Assembly: GCA_963678675.1 (NCBI GenBank)
Contig: OY783191.1
Span: 16,211,096 to 16,275,095, forward strand
Length of the DNA: 64,000 nt
Source: Xiphydria camelus
Lineage: Eukaryota > Arthropoda > Insecta > Hymenoptera > Xiphydriidae
Direction of reading: 5' to 3'
Below, piece by piece: positions 11,240-22,812 of the stretch (within the stretch, counting starts at the first letter, position 1; every line of letters begins with the position of its first letter). The notes beneath the pieces were generated by a model. It saw only the letters and a list, made by a program, of their open reading frames with translations. It was not told the origin of the DNA and did no database searches. The position numbers were made by a program, and so were the translations under genes.

Positions 11240-13215
11240 GAATACGGCTACACCTCGGCATCGTTTGTCCATCTCTAGATACAGTGTCCGTACTCCTTTG
11301 CGTCGTTTGTCCAACCCCTGAAACCCCTCTACAAGAAGTTTTTTTTCATACAAAAAAATTCAAAATCGTATTTTCGGTGATATCACCTCGGCATCGTTTG
11401 TCCATCTCTAGATACAGTCTCCGTACTACTTTGCGTTGTTTGTCCAACCCGTGAAACCCCCCTACAAGAATTTTTTTTTGATACAAAAAATTCAAAATCG
11501 TATTTTCTGTGATATCACCTAGGCATCGTTTGCCCATCTCTAGATACAGTCTCCGTACTACTTTGCGTCGTTTGTCCAACCCGTGAAACCCCTCTACAAG
11601 AATTTTTTTTTCATACAAAAAAATTCAAAATCGTATTTTCGGTGATATCACCTCGGCATCGTTTGTCCATCTCTAGATACAGTCTCCGTACTACTTTGCG
11701 TCGTTTGTCCAACCCCTGAAACCCCTCTACAAGAAGTTTTTTTTCATACAAAAAAATTCAAAATCGTATTTTCGGTGATATCACCTCGGCATCGTTTGTC
11801 CATCTCTAGATACAGTCTCCGTACTACTTTGCGTCGTTTGTCCAACCCCTGAAACCCCTCTACAAGAAGTTTCTATTGTTATACAAAAATTCAAAATCGT
11901 ATTTTCGGTGATATCACCTAGGCATCGTTTGTCCATCTCTAGATACAGTCTCCGTACTACTTTGCGTCGTTTGTCCAACCCGTGAAACCCCTCTACAAGA
12001 ATTTTTTTTTGATACAAAAAAATTCAAAATCGTATTTTCGGTGATATCACCTCGGCATCGTTTGTCCATCTCTAGATACAGTCTCCGTACTACTTTGCGT
12101 CGTTTGTCCAACCCCTGAAACCCCTCTACAAGAAGTTTTTTTTCATACAAAAAAATTCAAAATCGTATTTTCGGTGATATCACCTCGGCATCGTTTGTCC
12201 ATCTCTAGATACAGTCTCCGTACTACTTTGCGTCGTTTGTCCAACCCCTGAAACCCCTCTACAAGAAGTTTCTATTGTTATACAAAAATTCAAAATCGTA
12301 TTTTCGGTGATATCACCTAGGCATCGTTTGTCCATCTTTAGATACAGTCTCCGTACTACTCCGTACTTTGCGTCGTTTGTCCAACCCCTGAAACCCCTCT
12401 ACAAGAAATTTCTATTGTTATAAAAAAATTCAAAATCGTATTTTCGGTGATATCACCTAGGCATCGTTTGTCCATCTCTAGATACAGTCTCCGTACTACT
12501 TTGCGTCGTTTGTCCAACCCCTGAAACACCTCTACAAGAATTTTCTATTGTTATAAAAAAATTCAAAATCGTATTTTCGGTGATATCACCTAGGCATCGT
12601 TTGTCCATCTCTAGGTACAGTCTCCGTACTCCTTTGCGTCGTTTGCACAACCCCTGAAACCTCTCTAGAGATGGACAAACGATGCCGAGGTGGTATCACC
12701 GAAAATACGATTTTGAATTTTTGTATCAAAAAAAAATTCTTGTAGAGGGGTTTCAGGGGTTGGACAAACGACGCAAAGTAGTACGGAGACTGTATTTAGA
12801 GATGGACAAACGATGCCGAGGTGATATCACCGAAAATACGATTTTGAATTTTTTTATAACAATAGAAACTTCTTGTAGAGAGGTTTCACGGGTTGGACAA
12901 ACGACGCAAAGTAGTACGGAGACTGTATCTAGAGATGGACAAACGATGCCGAGGTGATATCACAGAAAATACGATTTTGAATTTTTTGTATCAAAAAAAA
13001 ATTCTTGTAGGGGGGTTTCACGGGTTGGACAAACAACGCTAAGTAGTACGGAGACTGTATCTAGAGATGGACAAACGATGCCGAGGTGATATCACCGAAA
13101 ATACGATTTTGAATTTTTTTGTATGAAAAAAAACTTCTTGTAGAGGGGTTTCAGGGGTTGGACAAACGACGCAAAGGAGTACGGACACTGTATCTAGAGA
13201 TGGACAAACGATGCC
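11240..13215. repeat. 133-bp tandem array in inverted halves
   Basis: A unit of about 133 bp, recognisable by CGTTTGTCCATCTCTAG, repeats about 11 times in one orientation up to 12660. It then repeats about 5 times in the opposite orientation from 12662. The switch point reads TCTCTAGAGA. Units are over 90 percent alike by eye, with variation mainly in a T-rich segment and in AGGCATCG versus CGGCATCG. Short reading frames inside are by-products of the repeat. Confidence 0.9.
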
Positions 13216-13661
13216 GAGGTGTAGCCGTATTCCTCATATAATATCTATGGGAAAGCGGCGGCAGCAAAGTTGTTCCCCTAATAGTTCCTCCCCCCCCCCC
13301 ATATCTCCGAAACGGTGAGTTGGACAAAAAACAAAGTGATGGTCAATTATGGACAAATAAAGGACAAACGATCACGCATTTGAATTTTCGAAATTCCGCC
13401 ATGGGGGTGCTAGCGTGAAGTTAGCACCCCGACCTACCCCCCCCCCCCCCCCCCCCCTATATCTCCGAAACGGTGAGTTGGACAAAAAAAACAAAGTGAT
13501 GGTCAATCATGGACAAACAAAGGACAAACGATCACGCATTTGAATTTTCGAAATTCCGCCATGGGGGTGCTAATTTCACACAGGTGACTTCTACCGGTAT
13601 ACTAGTAAATGAGAGTACCGACCAAGCCCGGCCGATGGTAAATTTCAAGGTCCCTGCAATT

Positions 13662-13716
13662 GTGCGGTGCTGCGCGGGTCATGCTGTATTAGTCTCGGGT
13701 TTGAATCCTAGCGCAC
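13662..13716 (+). repeat. 55-nt mini-tRNA-like hairpin, right arm
   Basis: This is the inverted partner of 10752-10806 with one base change in the D-like region. It keeps the acceptor-like pairing and the near-consensus B box. Confidence 0.3.
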
Positions 13717-14282
13717 CGTCTGACCTCTCCTCTGACGTCACGCGCTATTGCCACGTTTTCCCCTATTCGTTCAAAAATTCCGTTTTCTCGAAACCTTTTA
13801 TTAAATTACACAAAAACTACTAAGTGAAATTGGTTTAAACTGTGCAGGATAGAAGTTTATAACTACATGCAAAATAAAACGTTTTCTTTGTACCATTTTT
13901 TCCATTTTAAGAGCTAATATTATTACTATCAAATCATCGGCCCTTAAGGTTCCATGTTAATCAGTGACTTTTCAAACATGAATAAAAAGAAAACGGTTAA
14001 GTGAATTTCTTTCAAATTTTTACAGTAGCGTTCTGATAAGGTGAAGATTGTAAGAAAAAAATCTTAGTAATTGATCCATTTTCATTTCACTGATGTTCCT
14101 CCTTAAAAGCAAATCGGTCCGATCGTGGGGAAGACCCGGTTCACCTCAATGAGGGAGAAAAAATAACGTAAAATTATGAACAAAATTGAGACTCTTATTT
14201 TATTCGATAATGTAAACCACTTTCTATAACAAGAAGGGGTTGTAATCAAATAAAAAAAGAGTTAAGTACAAAAAAAGAAAAA

Positions 14283-14358
14283 CCCCAACAAGAATTGAAC
14301 CCACGACATCGAAACTCCCAGCCCAGCAACATAACCGTTGCTCTACCGAAGCATTGGT
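14283..14358 (-). repeat. tRNA-like segment in right arm of B
   Basis: This is the inverted partner of 10111-10185. The B-box-like part is intact, and the sequence differs at a few positions from the left-arm copy. Confidence 0.35.
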
Positions 14359-15564
14359 GACATGATATACGCCGATCCCGGAGACACTTAGAACGCGCGC
14401 GCGACGCGATTTTCAAAAATTTTTTTCTTCGACATAAAAGCCCACTAGAGAAAAAGCCGAAACGTGTGTCTAATATTTTTCGATATATTTTCACCAAAAA
14501 ATTGTAAGCCAAAATCGATTTGACATCTGCCGGGGTCCCTTGTGAGCGAAATGAAATCGGTCGAAGTTAGGAAAGAAACGGAGGCGAGCGAGACCCAGGA
14601 GGGTAACGGGCCCGAGTCTAGTACCCACCACCATGGGGGGAAAGAAGAAGGCGACCACTATAATGAGTGTGAACGGCACCAGTGGTTCTCCGGACGCACC
14701 AAGGTTGGTGAAGCAATTTTTCAAAACGGAGATATGTATTTAAAAAATTACGACAATTACAGAAAGATGATCTGAGTGAAATGTGTAGGGAATTTAACTA
14801 ACAAAATTATGGAAAACAAAAAAGAAAAAATCATTCAACATATCGAGAGATATCGTTGATTTTACTTTGCACTTTTTAAACAATTGAGTTACTTTTTTAA
14901 CTTCACCCTTATTTTCAACTACCGAAAATGGACTTTAGACCAAATTTTCAGCCTGGTGCTTCGAAACATCGATTTCAGAAGGATTTTTACTGGACTATAC
15001 CAATAACTTTGGGATACCAAGTTTCACGAAGATCCGATGGATTATCGCGTTTCGGTTAGCTATACAGTCAACTCTCGTTAAAAGGCCAGTGCAGGGGTTG
15101 TAGGAGAGGCGCATTCTGAGAAATGACTTTCCCCCACTCCTTGCGTCACTCCCCTCAAACGATTTTTTACTTTCGATTCGCTCGATAATAGTCCGCTACG
15201 AATTTTCGTATTTGGCGGTCGCGGCAAGCCTGGAATCGCAGAGGTACCACCAAATGTAAATCAATTTCAATGTTCACGCATCAGGTGAGAAATTAGAGGT
15301 TAGAAAATTTACCGGTCAACGTTATTACATCATTTATGTAATTTTTTATTGTTGTGAATAAAAAGTTCTAATACAAAAATATTACCGCCAATGCGGGTTA
15401 CTTTGGCCCTGGGGTCCTTCTTTGACCTAAATTAAGAAATAAAATAAAACGCTCTAAAACTATCTTGAGGAAGCAGATTTTAACACGTTCCGTGCCGGAC
15501 CGATTTTTGAAGACTTTCCATTAAGGTCGCGTACGGCGTATACGACCTACACTTTTACGATTAA

Positions 15565-16289
15565 GGGGGTCTTACACCTTGTAGGCCTATTTTGGAGCCA
15601 ATTTTCAAGAATTTATTGTAAAAAAAACTAGAGAAGATTTCTACACGAAACTTTTTATGTTATTTTGTACATCTATTGAACTTCACACATGATTTTTTTT
15701 ACATGTAAATGTTGACTTCGAAGACCTGGAGATGGCTTTGACGGCGCCCCTGTTAAAAATGAAGGGTCAAACGGTGTACAGGATTGGATCCACCCTAGTT
15801 ATCTGAAATAAAAAAATCAATAAGATATTTAATTGTTGTTACATTAGCAAGGTCCCGATTGTTCACTTTTTCAAAATTTTGATTTTTCGCAAAATGGCGG
15901 ACCTTTTTCCAATAGTCATTTTTTTACTACGTTTTTCGTCCTACTTGAAGCTGTCAAAAATCAGCAAAATGAAATTTTCCAAAAATGAACGATCGGGACC
16001 TTGCCAAGTGTTTCCTGTAAATTAAAAAAAAATTTATCGCGATACGTTCAGTTATTCTCCCGTAATCGTGCACACCAGTTAGAAAAATGAAACTGTTGGG
16101 AAAACGCGTTTGAAGTTCTAGAACATTACAGCATTACTCACGTGCGCCGTCGTGTTTAACAACATAACTCTCGAACTAGGGAGAAATCTGAAAAACCCTT
16201 TTATAGGTTCATTCCTAAGACCCTCTAGATTAGGAAAATGAAATAAAAAAAATTTCGTTTTTTTTAAACCGACAAGGTGTAAGACCCCC
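15565..16289. mobile_element. TTAA-flanked MITE, GGGGGTC ends
   Basis: TTAA flanks both ends (15561-15564 and 16290-16293). The termini are GGGGGTCTTACACCTTGT and its inverse. The 725-bp interior is AT-rich and has no credible gene. TTAA with purine-starting ends is what I expect of Kolobok-type elements; compare 61972-62676, which starts GGGGGTCGTC. Confidence 0.7.
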
Positions 16290-16296
16290 TTAAATA

Positions 16297-16482
16297 AACT
16301 CGTCCTGGTCTGAGGAAAGCAATGCCGACCTGCACCTCTCCTCAAATGCCGTTGAGCAATTTGACGACTATAACAATACTTATGGTACAGCGAGTGAGGA
16401 TAACAATTTAAATTATATCAGTGAATCATTCAGCATACTTTACGGAGATTCTGAAAATGAGACCCTCCATGATCCATTGTAA
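16297..16482 (+). other. Short acidic open frame, possible exon remnant
   Basis: A 61-codon open stretch runs from the right edge of the TTAA MITE to a TAA at 16480. It contains SWSEESNADL and is rich in Asp, Glu, Asn and Ser. It has no start codon of its own because the MITE interrupts it on the left, and an AATAAA-like signal follows near 16545. It may be the end of an acidic transposon-encoded protein. I cannot name it. Confidence 0.3.
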
Positions 16483-16948
16483 TTACACTGTAAGACTTTT
16501 AATATTAAACATCACTTATTATAACCCAATAATTACAATATTGTCAATAAAAAAGTTTTCGGCGATGAGACAAATAAAGTAATAATTTTGAGTGTTTTTC
16601 CTAGCTTTTTCTTGAAAAAAAAGTATGTATCTACACTTGCGTGCATAGAAATCGGTCCACTATAAACTTTTGACTTTAGCTATATATTTTTTAGAAACTA
16701 TTCATCGGATCAAAAAAAGAAATGTGCTGTTTGAAAGACAATTTAATATGCTTTAATATGAGTTTAAATTTGTCAAGAATGCTTGTCGTTGATATGCGTA
16801 GCAACCGGTAAACCAATGAAACATGTTCATGTGGTGGTTATAACGAGAATAACAAACTCGTGACAGATTGAAATTGTTGCCTTTGCAATTAAAATTTGCA
16901 CATTATTCGTTTTTCATAATTTGATTAGTTTTCAAGCGTGTTAGTTTA

Positions 16949-17992
16949 ATGCATACTACACAGCAAAAAGCCGCCCAAGTTATTGCTTTAATCGAAAATG
17001 GACTTAGCCAGCGAGTTGTTGCTCGACAACTGGATATGACACGCGCAGTGGTACGAAGTGTGCCAACGTTATCAAGAGACTCGATCCTTTCATAGACGAC
17101 CTGCAAAAGGCAGAAAGCGATTTACAACGGGTCGTGATGCCCGCTTTATTGTGTCAACAACATTAAGAAATGCCGCCTTAATACGGTTCAAGTGCAACAA
17201 CAGCTCCATGAAGTACGAAGAGTGGCTATTAGTCAGTGGATAGTAAGACGAAGACTGTAGGAAAGTAACCTGATCCCTAAAACACCTGCGACTGGTCTAA
17301 AACTTACCCCAGCTCATCGTCAAGCACGCCTGCGTTTTGCACGGGATCATCTGAATTGGACATTGGAACAATGGGGGTCTGTTTTGTTCTCAGATGAGCC
17401 CAGGATATGTTTCTATGGTAGCGACCTAAGAAGAAAAATGTACCGAAGACCGAAAGAGCGATTTAAAGAATGCTGTATGGAAAAGCGGAGTACTTATGGA
17501 GGTGGTTCCTGCTTGATCTGGGGTGCAATTTCCATGGAAGCACGAACCGATTCTGTTTTCCTCCGTAGGGGCGACCGTGGTCACGGGAGAAAAGGTTTAA
17601 CAGGTGCTAGAGACATTGAGGAGAGTTTAGCAATTCATGTGGTACCTTACGTCGACTACATTAGAGACGAATTTATTTTTATGCATGACCATGCGAGGCC
17701 GCACACCAAAAGTATCGTGCAAGATTACATTACAGAAGTCGAATTTCGGGTTATGGAGTGGTCAGCATGCAGTCCCGACCTAAATCCGATTGAACATTTA
17801 TAAAATGAGCTAAAACGAAGAATTCGCACTGGACTTAGAGCCCTAACCTCGATCCCAGAGCTTATTATTGCAGTAGAAGAAGAGTGGCATAATATCCCAT
17901 AAGAAACAATAGCGAACTTGATTAGATTTATGCTTAATCGTGTAAGAGATGTTATTAGGGTAAGGGGGGTCATACCCATTATTAAAAATTAA
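16949..17992 (+). pseudogene. Tc1-like transposase, degenerate
   Basis: The ATG at 16949 opens an N-terminal paired-like DNA-binding region (QVIALIENGLSQRVVARQLD). The DDE core follows, with the first Asp in LFSDEPR, the second in MHDHARPHT and the Glu in SPDLNPIEHL. Frameshifts near 17060 and 17180 and in-frame stops near 17258, 17800 and 17898 break the gene. The stretch around 17565-17630 departs from usual Tc1 sequence and may be a small rearrangement. Tc1 enzymes cut and paste at TA dinucleotides, as the flanks show. This copy cannot make protein. Confidence 0.85.
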
Positions 17993-18082
17993 GTCTTAAG
18001 ATGTTAATCGTTAATAACCTTATTAGCTTTAGTAAAAAAAAAGTTAATTTACTTCATGCATTAATTTCACTATGTTAAACCT

Positions 18083-18785
18083 TTTTTTTTTTTTTTTTTT
18101 ATAGAGGGGCAAAATGCTTTTTACGCACACCCGGGCTGGTTGAGCCCGAGTAGTGTGGGACTCGAGATCCCCCCCGCCGCAGTATGTTTTGCCTGCGGTG
18201 CAATGCGGGGGGGCCCCCTACCCACTAAAACCCTCTGTCGGAACCAACAAAAATGGGAGACCCGAGAAACGGCCGACTAGGACCCAACTGTCGGGAACTC
18301 CCGTGCTACGAGTGTGTATACTCTCCTCGCTTTTATGTCACCATACGTCCACCCAAACGGCACCCTTGCTTCGTGCCTACCGCCAACCACCCACTACTTC
18401 GGGAGCGGTGCTACTACCGCTCCGTTGGTTCCCCCGGAATGGGAAGGGGTGGAGTCCGCTCAGGGGAAGTGAGGGCTACACTGCTCACCTCCCACGGGCT
18501 GGGGCTCCACCAGTTCCCCCTCTTAACCACTAAAGTTAGCATTGATTATTGCTAACAGCCATTCCTCCCCATTCATGCAAGGTGCGGGCTTGCACCAGCC
18601 GAGGGGGAGCCGTAGTCCACGCCCCACGTGCTCCCCCCCGGTGCCATCACCTTTCCTCTCACAGGGCCGACCACGAAGCGCCGGGACACCCACCATCCCC
18701 TTCGCGTCGAACCCCCCTCGCGCACAAACATTCATTCACTCGTTCACGCACGCACACTATCTCACTCACACCACCCTCCACCCTT
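18083..18785 (-). other. LINE 3' untranslated region and tail
   Basis: This lies between the ORF2 stop and the poly(A) tail. It is GC-rich and contains no gene on either strand that I would support, although open frames occur by composition. Confidence 0.7.
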
Positions 18786-21700
18786 TCACGCCGGCCCACT
18801 GCCGATACTGCGCCCTGCCGGGCATCCCCCGATGACCCGGAGAGTGGTCGTTAAGGCCACCCTCCCGCCTCGAGGCGGCAGGTGGCGCCCCCCACTCTGT
18901 CTCCGAGGGGCCCATCGACCTCGCCCTTCTTGTTCCCTCATCCTCTCTGCCTCCTCCTTTCGGGTCAGGACCGCCTTGGCGAACCGAGCCACAGCGGCCC
19001 AGACCCCCCTCTCCTCCAACATGCGCGGAAGCATGTTCCTCCAGTTGAGGTCGACGCCAGCCCCAAGGGCTGTGCGCAGCGTCGCCCTCTCATCCTCCCA
19101 TGCCGGGCACTCCTTAAGGGTGTGCTCAGCCGAGTCGGATGGATCCTCGCAGTGGTGGCACCGGGGAGACCGTTCCTTCCTAATCCTGAACAGGTACTCC
19201 CCGAAGCACCCGTGTCCCCCCATCAATTGCGTGAGATAAAATCCCACGCATCCATGACCTCGATCCATCCACCTATCAAACACCGGGAGGACGGCGTCGC
19301 GCACTCTCATCCCCGCAGGACGCCCTCCCTGCAGGGATAGTTCCCACTGTACCCTCGTCAGGGCTTTGGCCGCGTTGACCACCTCTCTCTTGCCCTCCGG
19401 GGCATCCCGGCCCATTGCCTTTAAGACCCGGACACGGTCGTGCACCCGCCTGAGGCACTCCGCAAGCAGGTGCACCGGCGGGATCCTCGCGAGCAGGAGG
19501 GTCGCCTCCAACGCCAGCGTCCGGTAGGCGCAAATGGTCCGAAGGGCCATCCGGCGCTGGATCGCCAGAAGCGGCCGCCTGAGCCCCTCCCGCGTGCTGA
19601 GCCGATCGCTCCACACCGGCGCCCCGTACAGCATGATCGAGAGTGTCACAATCATGTAGAGGCGTCGCTTCCTCTCCTTTGGGCCGCGCAAGTTGGGCAT
19701 TAGGCCCCAAAGTGCGCGGACCACCTTCTCAGTCTTCCCGGCGATATACTTGAAGTGAGGGCGGAACGACAACGTCCTGTCGAACACCACCCCCAAGTAC
19801 TTCATACTGTCTGCCAGGTCCACCATGACCCCTCCAACGAAGACGGCTCCTCGGCCAGCCCTCCCAAAGCGCATGGCGGTCGTCTTGCTCGGGGCCACCT
19901 TTAGCCCCAGCGCCTCGATGCGGTAAACGACCGCCCCCACCTGCCTGGCAGCCGCAAGCGCCGCCCTCCTCACGTCTCGCCCCCGAGCGAGGACGAGGGT
20001 GTTGTCCGCGTACGCGAGCACAGCGCAACCCGGAACGATTTCGGCCTCCAAGGCGTGATCGTACGCTATGTTCCACAGGAGTGGTCCTAAGACCGACCCC
20101 TGCGGAACTCCTGCGAGGACCTCCCGCGTGTGAACCCTTCCGTCCTCCCCCAGGAACCGGACAAGACGGCCCCGAAAGTAGTCCTGGACTATGCGGACAA
20201 GGTACGCCGTAAGGCCCTTCCTCCTCATCTGCGCGATCACGCTGGCAAACGGCAGCGTGTTGAACGCGTTCCGGATATCGATCGCCACCGCGACGACAAC
20301 CTCACCATCCTCACTCGCCCGCTCCACAAACGCCCTCGCTTCAAGCATCGCCTCGATGGTAGACAGTCCGGGCCTGAACCCGAACTGCCTTGGCGAGAGG
20401 CCCCCTCCCGGCATACCGGCGAGTGCCCTGTTGATCTCCCCGACAATGGTTCGCTCAAGGCCCTTGCCCGCGTCATCGAGCAGACAGATGGGCCTGAACT
20501 TACCCCTGTTTTCTTCACCACTTCCCTTGGGAATCAACACCAGGTTGGACGCCTTCCAAATCGTCGGAAAGCGCCCAATCCGCAGGCACTCCCTGTAGAT
20601 CTCCCCCAGCTCTTCTGTGGCCGCGTCCGTGCCGCAGGCCAGCCAAGAGGCACGAATGCCGTCCGGACCGGGCGCCGCCGCCCTCCCCTTTTTCTTGACC
20701 AGCGCCCTCTTCACCCTCAGAAGGGACGCCGTCAACTCCTCGTCAGAAGGGTCGGGTACCGGCTCCGGGAAATTCCGGCAGACGCCCGCCGCCACTTCTC
20801 CCGGGGTTCTCGGGAACAACTCACTGATCACACGGCACGCCTCCTCGATGGGCATCGTGGCGGTGGCCGAAACTCCTCCGCACCGGAGCTTGCCCATGGC
20901 GATCCTATACGCCCTTCCCCACGGGTCGATATTAAGATCGCCAATAAGCTGCCTCCACGCGAGCGCGCGCGCGCGCCGGATTCCCCCTCTGAGAATCCGC
21001 CGACGCGACCTTAATTCCTCTCGGAGGCCCTCAGCATGCTCCTCGTCTCTGTGTGCTCTCCGGTTGGCCCTCTCGAGACATCGGCGCGCTCGGACGCAAT
21101 CCCGTCGGAGCGCCGCCAACTCCGGGGTCCACCAGAAGACCCGTCTGGCGCCCGGGTTCTTTCCTACCCGGGCAGCCGCCACATCACACGCCTCCGCTAC
21201 AATGCCCATGTATTTTTCGGCCCACTCATCGACCGACCGATTCGCCGCGGCCCTCAGCGAAGTCGGATTCCACAACCCGACTCCGAGGCACGCCCGGAAC
21301 ATGTCCGGGTCAAAAGTGAGCTTAGCCCACCTCGGGCCCAGCTCCTGCCCCGACCGTCGATCGTTCCCCCGCGGCCTCTCACCCCGTGAGGGCGCGACGT
21401 CAAACCTGATGTACTGGTGATCCGACAGGGTCTCGTACCGGTCCGCACCCAGGACCTTCCACACTGAGATGCGTTGCACCATCTCCTGCGATACCCACGT
21501 CAGATCCACCACGGAGCTGCCCGCCGCCCTGACACATGTGGGAGTATTCCCAGTGTTGGCCAGGTGCAGGTCCAGATGCAGGTCTGCCACCCAGTCCAGG
21601 AGGCGTTTCCCCCTCGTGTTAGTATCGCGACACCCCCAGGCGCGGGACCGACAGTTGAAATCACCAGCCACCAGTATGGGCTGTCCCCGATATCCCCTCA

Positions 21701-22028
21701 CCTCATCGCGGAGCTCGTCGAGCGCCTCCTCGAAGTCGCCAATGTGGAGGTTGGGTGAGTAGTAGCAGGATATTACCACTACTCCTCCACATGTGGCCGT
21801 GACGAATCCGCGCCCCCGGCGCCGAAGGACGCAGGGGAAGGGAGCCGTGCTCTGCCACGCTATAACGGCAAGACCTGTCTGGTCAGCATACCAATACGGA
21901 CTCCTCGGTGGGATGTGGTGGGGCTCCGATATTATCGCAATATCCACCCCCCACTCCCTCGTATGCTGGACGAGCAGGTCCTGCGCCCCCGAGCTCCTGT
22001 TCAGATTCGCCTGGAGGAACTTAGCCAT
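18786..22028 (-). CDS. LINE ORF2: AP endonuclease and reverse transcriptase
   Basis: The 1080-residue frame is open from its ATG, which overlaps the ORF1 stop as ATGGCTAA. The N-terminal apurinic-type endonuclease shows QANLNRS, SEPHH, AGDFNCRS, VDLTW and SDHQY. The RT begins near residue 460 (RPICLLDDAGKGLERT) and includes QFGFRPGLSTIEA and GVPQGSVLGPLLWN. A C-terminal CCHC-type motif, CHHCEDPSDSAEHTLKEC, is characteristic of the R1 clade. The RT active site reads YADN instead of YADD: codon AAC at 20001-20003 makes residue 676 Asn. Loss of that metal-binding Asp should inactivate reverse transcription. The protein would nick target DNA and copy LINE RNA. Confidence 0.9.
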   Translation of the reverse strand: MAKFLQANLNRSSGAQDLLVQHTREWGVDIAIISEPHHIPPRSPYWYADQTGLAVIAWQSTAPFPCVLRRRGRGFVTATCGGVVVISCYYSPNLHIGDFEEALDELRDEVRGYRGQPILVAGDFNCRSRAWGCRDTNTRGKRLLDWVADLHLDLHLANTGNTPTCVRAAGSSVVDLTWVSQEMVQRISVWKVLGADRYETLSDHQYIRFDVAPSRGERPRGNDRRSGQELGPRWAKLTFDPDMFRACLGVGLWNPTSLRAAANRSVDEWAEKYMGIVAEACDVAAARVGKNPGARRVFWWTPELAALRRDCVRARRCLERANRRAHRDEEHAEGLREELRSRRRILRGGIRRARALAWRQLIGDLNIDPWGRAYRIAMGKLRCGGVSATATMPIEEACRVISELFPRTPGEVAAGVCRNFPEPVPDPSDEELTASLLRVKRALVKKKGRAAAPGPDGIRASWLACGTDAATEELGEIYRECLRIGRFPTIWKASNLVLIPKGSGEENRGKFRPICLLDDAGKGLERTIVGEINRALAGMPGGGLSPRQFGFRPGLSTIEAMLEARAFVERASEDGEVVVAVAIDIRNAFNTLPFASVIAQMRRKGLTAYLVRIVQDYFRGRLVRFLGEDGRVHTREVLAGVPQGSVLGPLLWNIAYDHALEAEIVPGCAVLAYADNTLVLARGRDVRRAALAAARQVGAVVYRIEALGLKVAPSKTTAMRFGRAGRGAVFVGGVMVDLADSMKYLGVVFDRTLSFRPHFKYIAGKTEKVVRALWGLMPNLRGPKERKRRLYMIVTLSIMLYGAPVWSDRLSTREGLRRPLLAIQRRMALRTICAYRTLALEATLLLARIPPVHLLAECLRRVHDRVRVLKAMGRDAPEGKREVVNAAKALTRVQWELSLQGGRPAGMRVRDAVLPVFDRWMDRGHGCVGFYLTQLMGGHGCFGEYLFRIRKERSPRCHHCEDPSDSAEHTLKECPAWEDERATLRTALGAGVDLNWRNMLPRMLEERGVWAAVARFAKAVLTRKEEAERMREQEGRGRWAPRRQSGGRHLPPRGGRVALTTTLRVIGGCPAGRSIGSGPA

Positions 22029-22812
22029 TGCCGTTTGGCCGTCCCCCAGGCCCCCGAACCTGTTTATTTCCTCCTCCGAGCTCCGTCACCGGGCATCTAA
22101 ACCCCCTCATTCGGTGCGCGTACGGTCTGCCCGCCTCAAAGCACACGACGCATCTGGCCTTGTACTGGCAAGTACCAGACACGTGCCCCGGCTCGCCGCA
22201 GTTAAAACAGCAGCCGTTCCTCTCTACCTGCTTAGGGCAGGCCGCACGCACATGCCCCATTCCCCAGCACTTGTAGCACTGAAGAGGAGGGGTCTTGGTG
22301 AGCTCAATCTTTGCGATCGTCCACCCGATCCTCATTCTTCCAGCGGAGCCGGCCTTGACCGCCGCCTCCACTGGGAGCCTGACCCACGTCATGTTGAGCC
22401 CTCGTCGCATTGACTTAATCTCACCCACCTTCGCCGCCTCCGGGGGGCAGCCCGCGACCCGGCTGATCGCCTCCGCAACCGACGCCGGAGTAGCCGAGTC
22501 GTCGAGCTCGAGCACCCTGACCTCGGTCGTCTTGACCGGGGCCCTGACCCTCGCCCTCTCTCCGAAGACTCCCTCCAGTCTACCCGCCAGCTGGACGGCC
22601 TTCTCCCGGGCGCCCTCTCCCTTGATAGAAATCTTGACGCCCCGGGTTTGCGTCCTGGTGATATTGGGCTCCTCAATGCCCAACTCGTCCAGGGAGACCC
22701 TCTGTTGAGCCTCCCGGATGGCCTCCCCATACGAGAAGCCCTCCTCAATGCCCGTAATCGTAACCGCGGCCGTCCTCGGGATCCTGACTCGGACGCCCGT
22801 TGGAGGCCGCCG
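22021..22812 (-). pseudogene. LINE ORF1, C-terminal part with zinc knuckles
   Basis: This is the 3' part of ORF1, downstream of the Transib insertion. It contains an RRM-like region (about VRVLELDDSATPASVAEA to IAKIELTK). Three Cys/His knuckles follow (CYKCWGMGHVRAAC, CFNCGEPGHVSGTC and CVVCFEAGRPYAH), the usual gag-like end of R1-clade ORF1, which binds LINE RNA. The ATG seen at 22830 lies in the Transib terminus, so it is not the native start. The frame joins the 5' part across CGGCG. Confidence 0.85.

Larger units (their letters stand above)
9221..14997. mobile_element. Foldback element B, giant near-palindrome
   Basis: Both ends read TAGTCCAGTAAAAATCC (the right one inverted), and TACC is repeated outside (9217-9220 and 14998-15001). 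The whole 5.8 kb folds on itself about a centre near 12662. The outer arms (9221-11240 and 13215-14997) carry matching single-copy sequence, except that about 250 bp at 9327-9585 has no partner in the right arm. The inner arms are tandem 133-bp repeats. The layout resembles Drosophila FB/Galileo foldback transposons. No transposase is encoded. Confidence 0.75.

Noticed and set aside
11240..13215. CRISPR-like array
   Set aside because: Units are 133-bp tandem repeats without unique spacers, inverted in the second half, in eukaryotic DNA.
20130..22413. Long plus-strand open frames (e.g. 20130-21014, 20617-21420, 21793-22413)
   Set aside because: They lie antisense to LINE ORF1/ORF2 in GC-rich sequence where open frames arise by composition; no family motif is visible.
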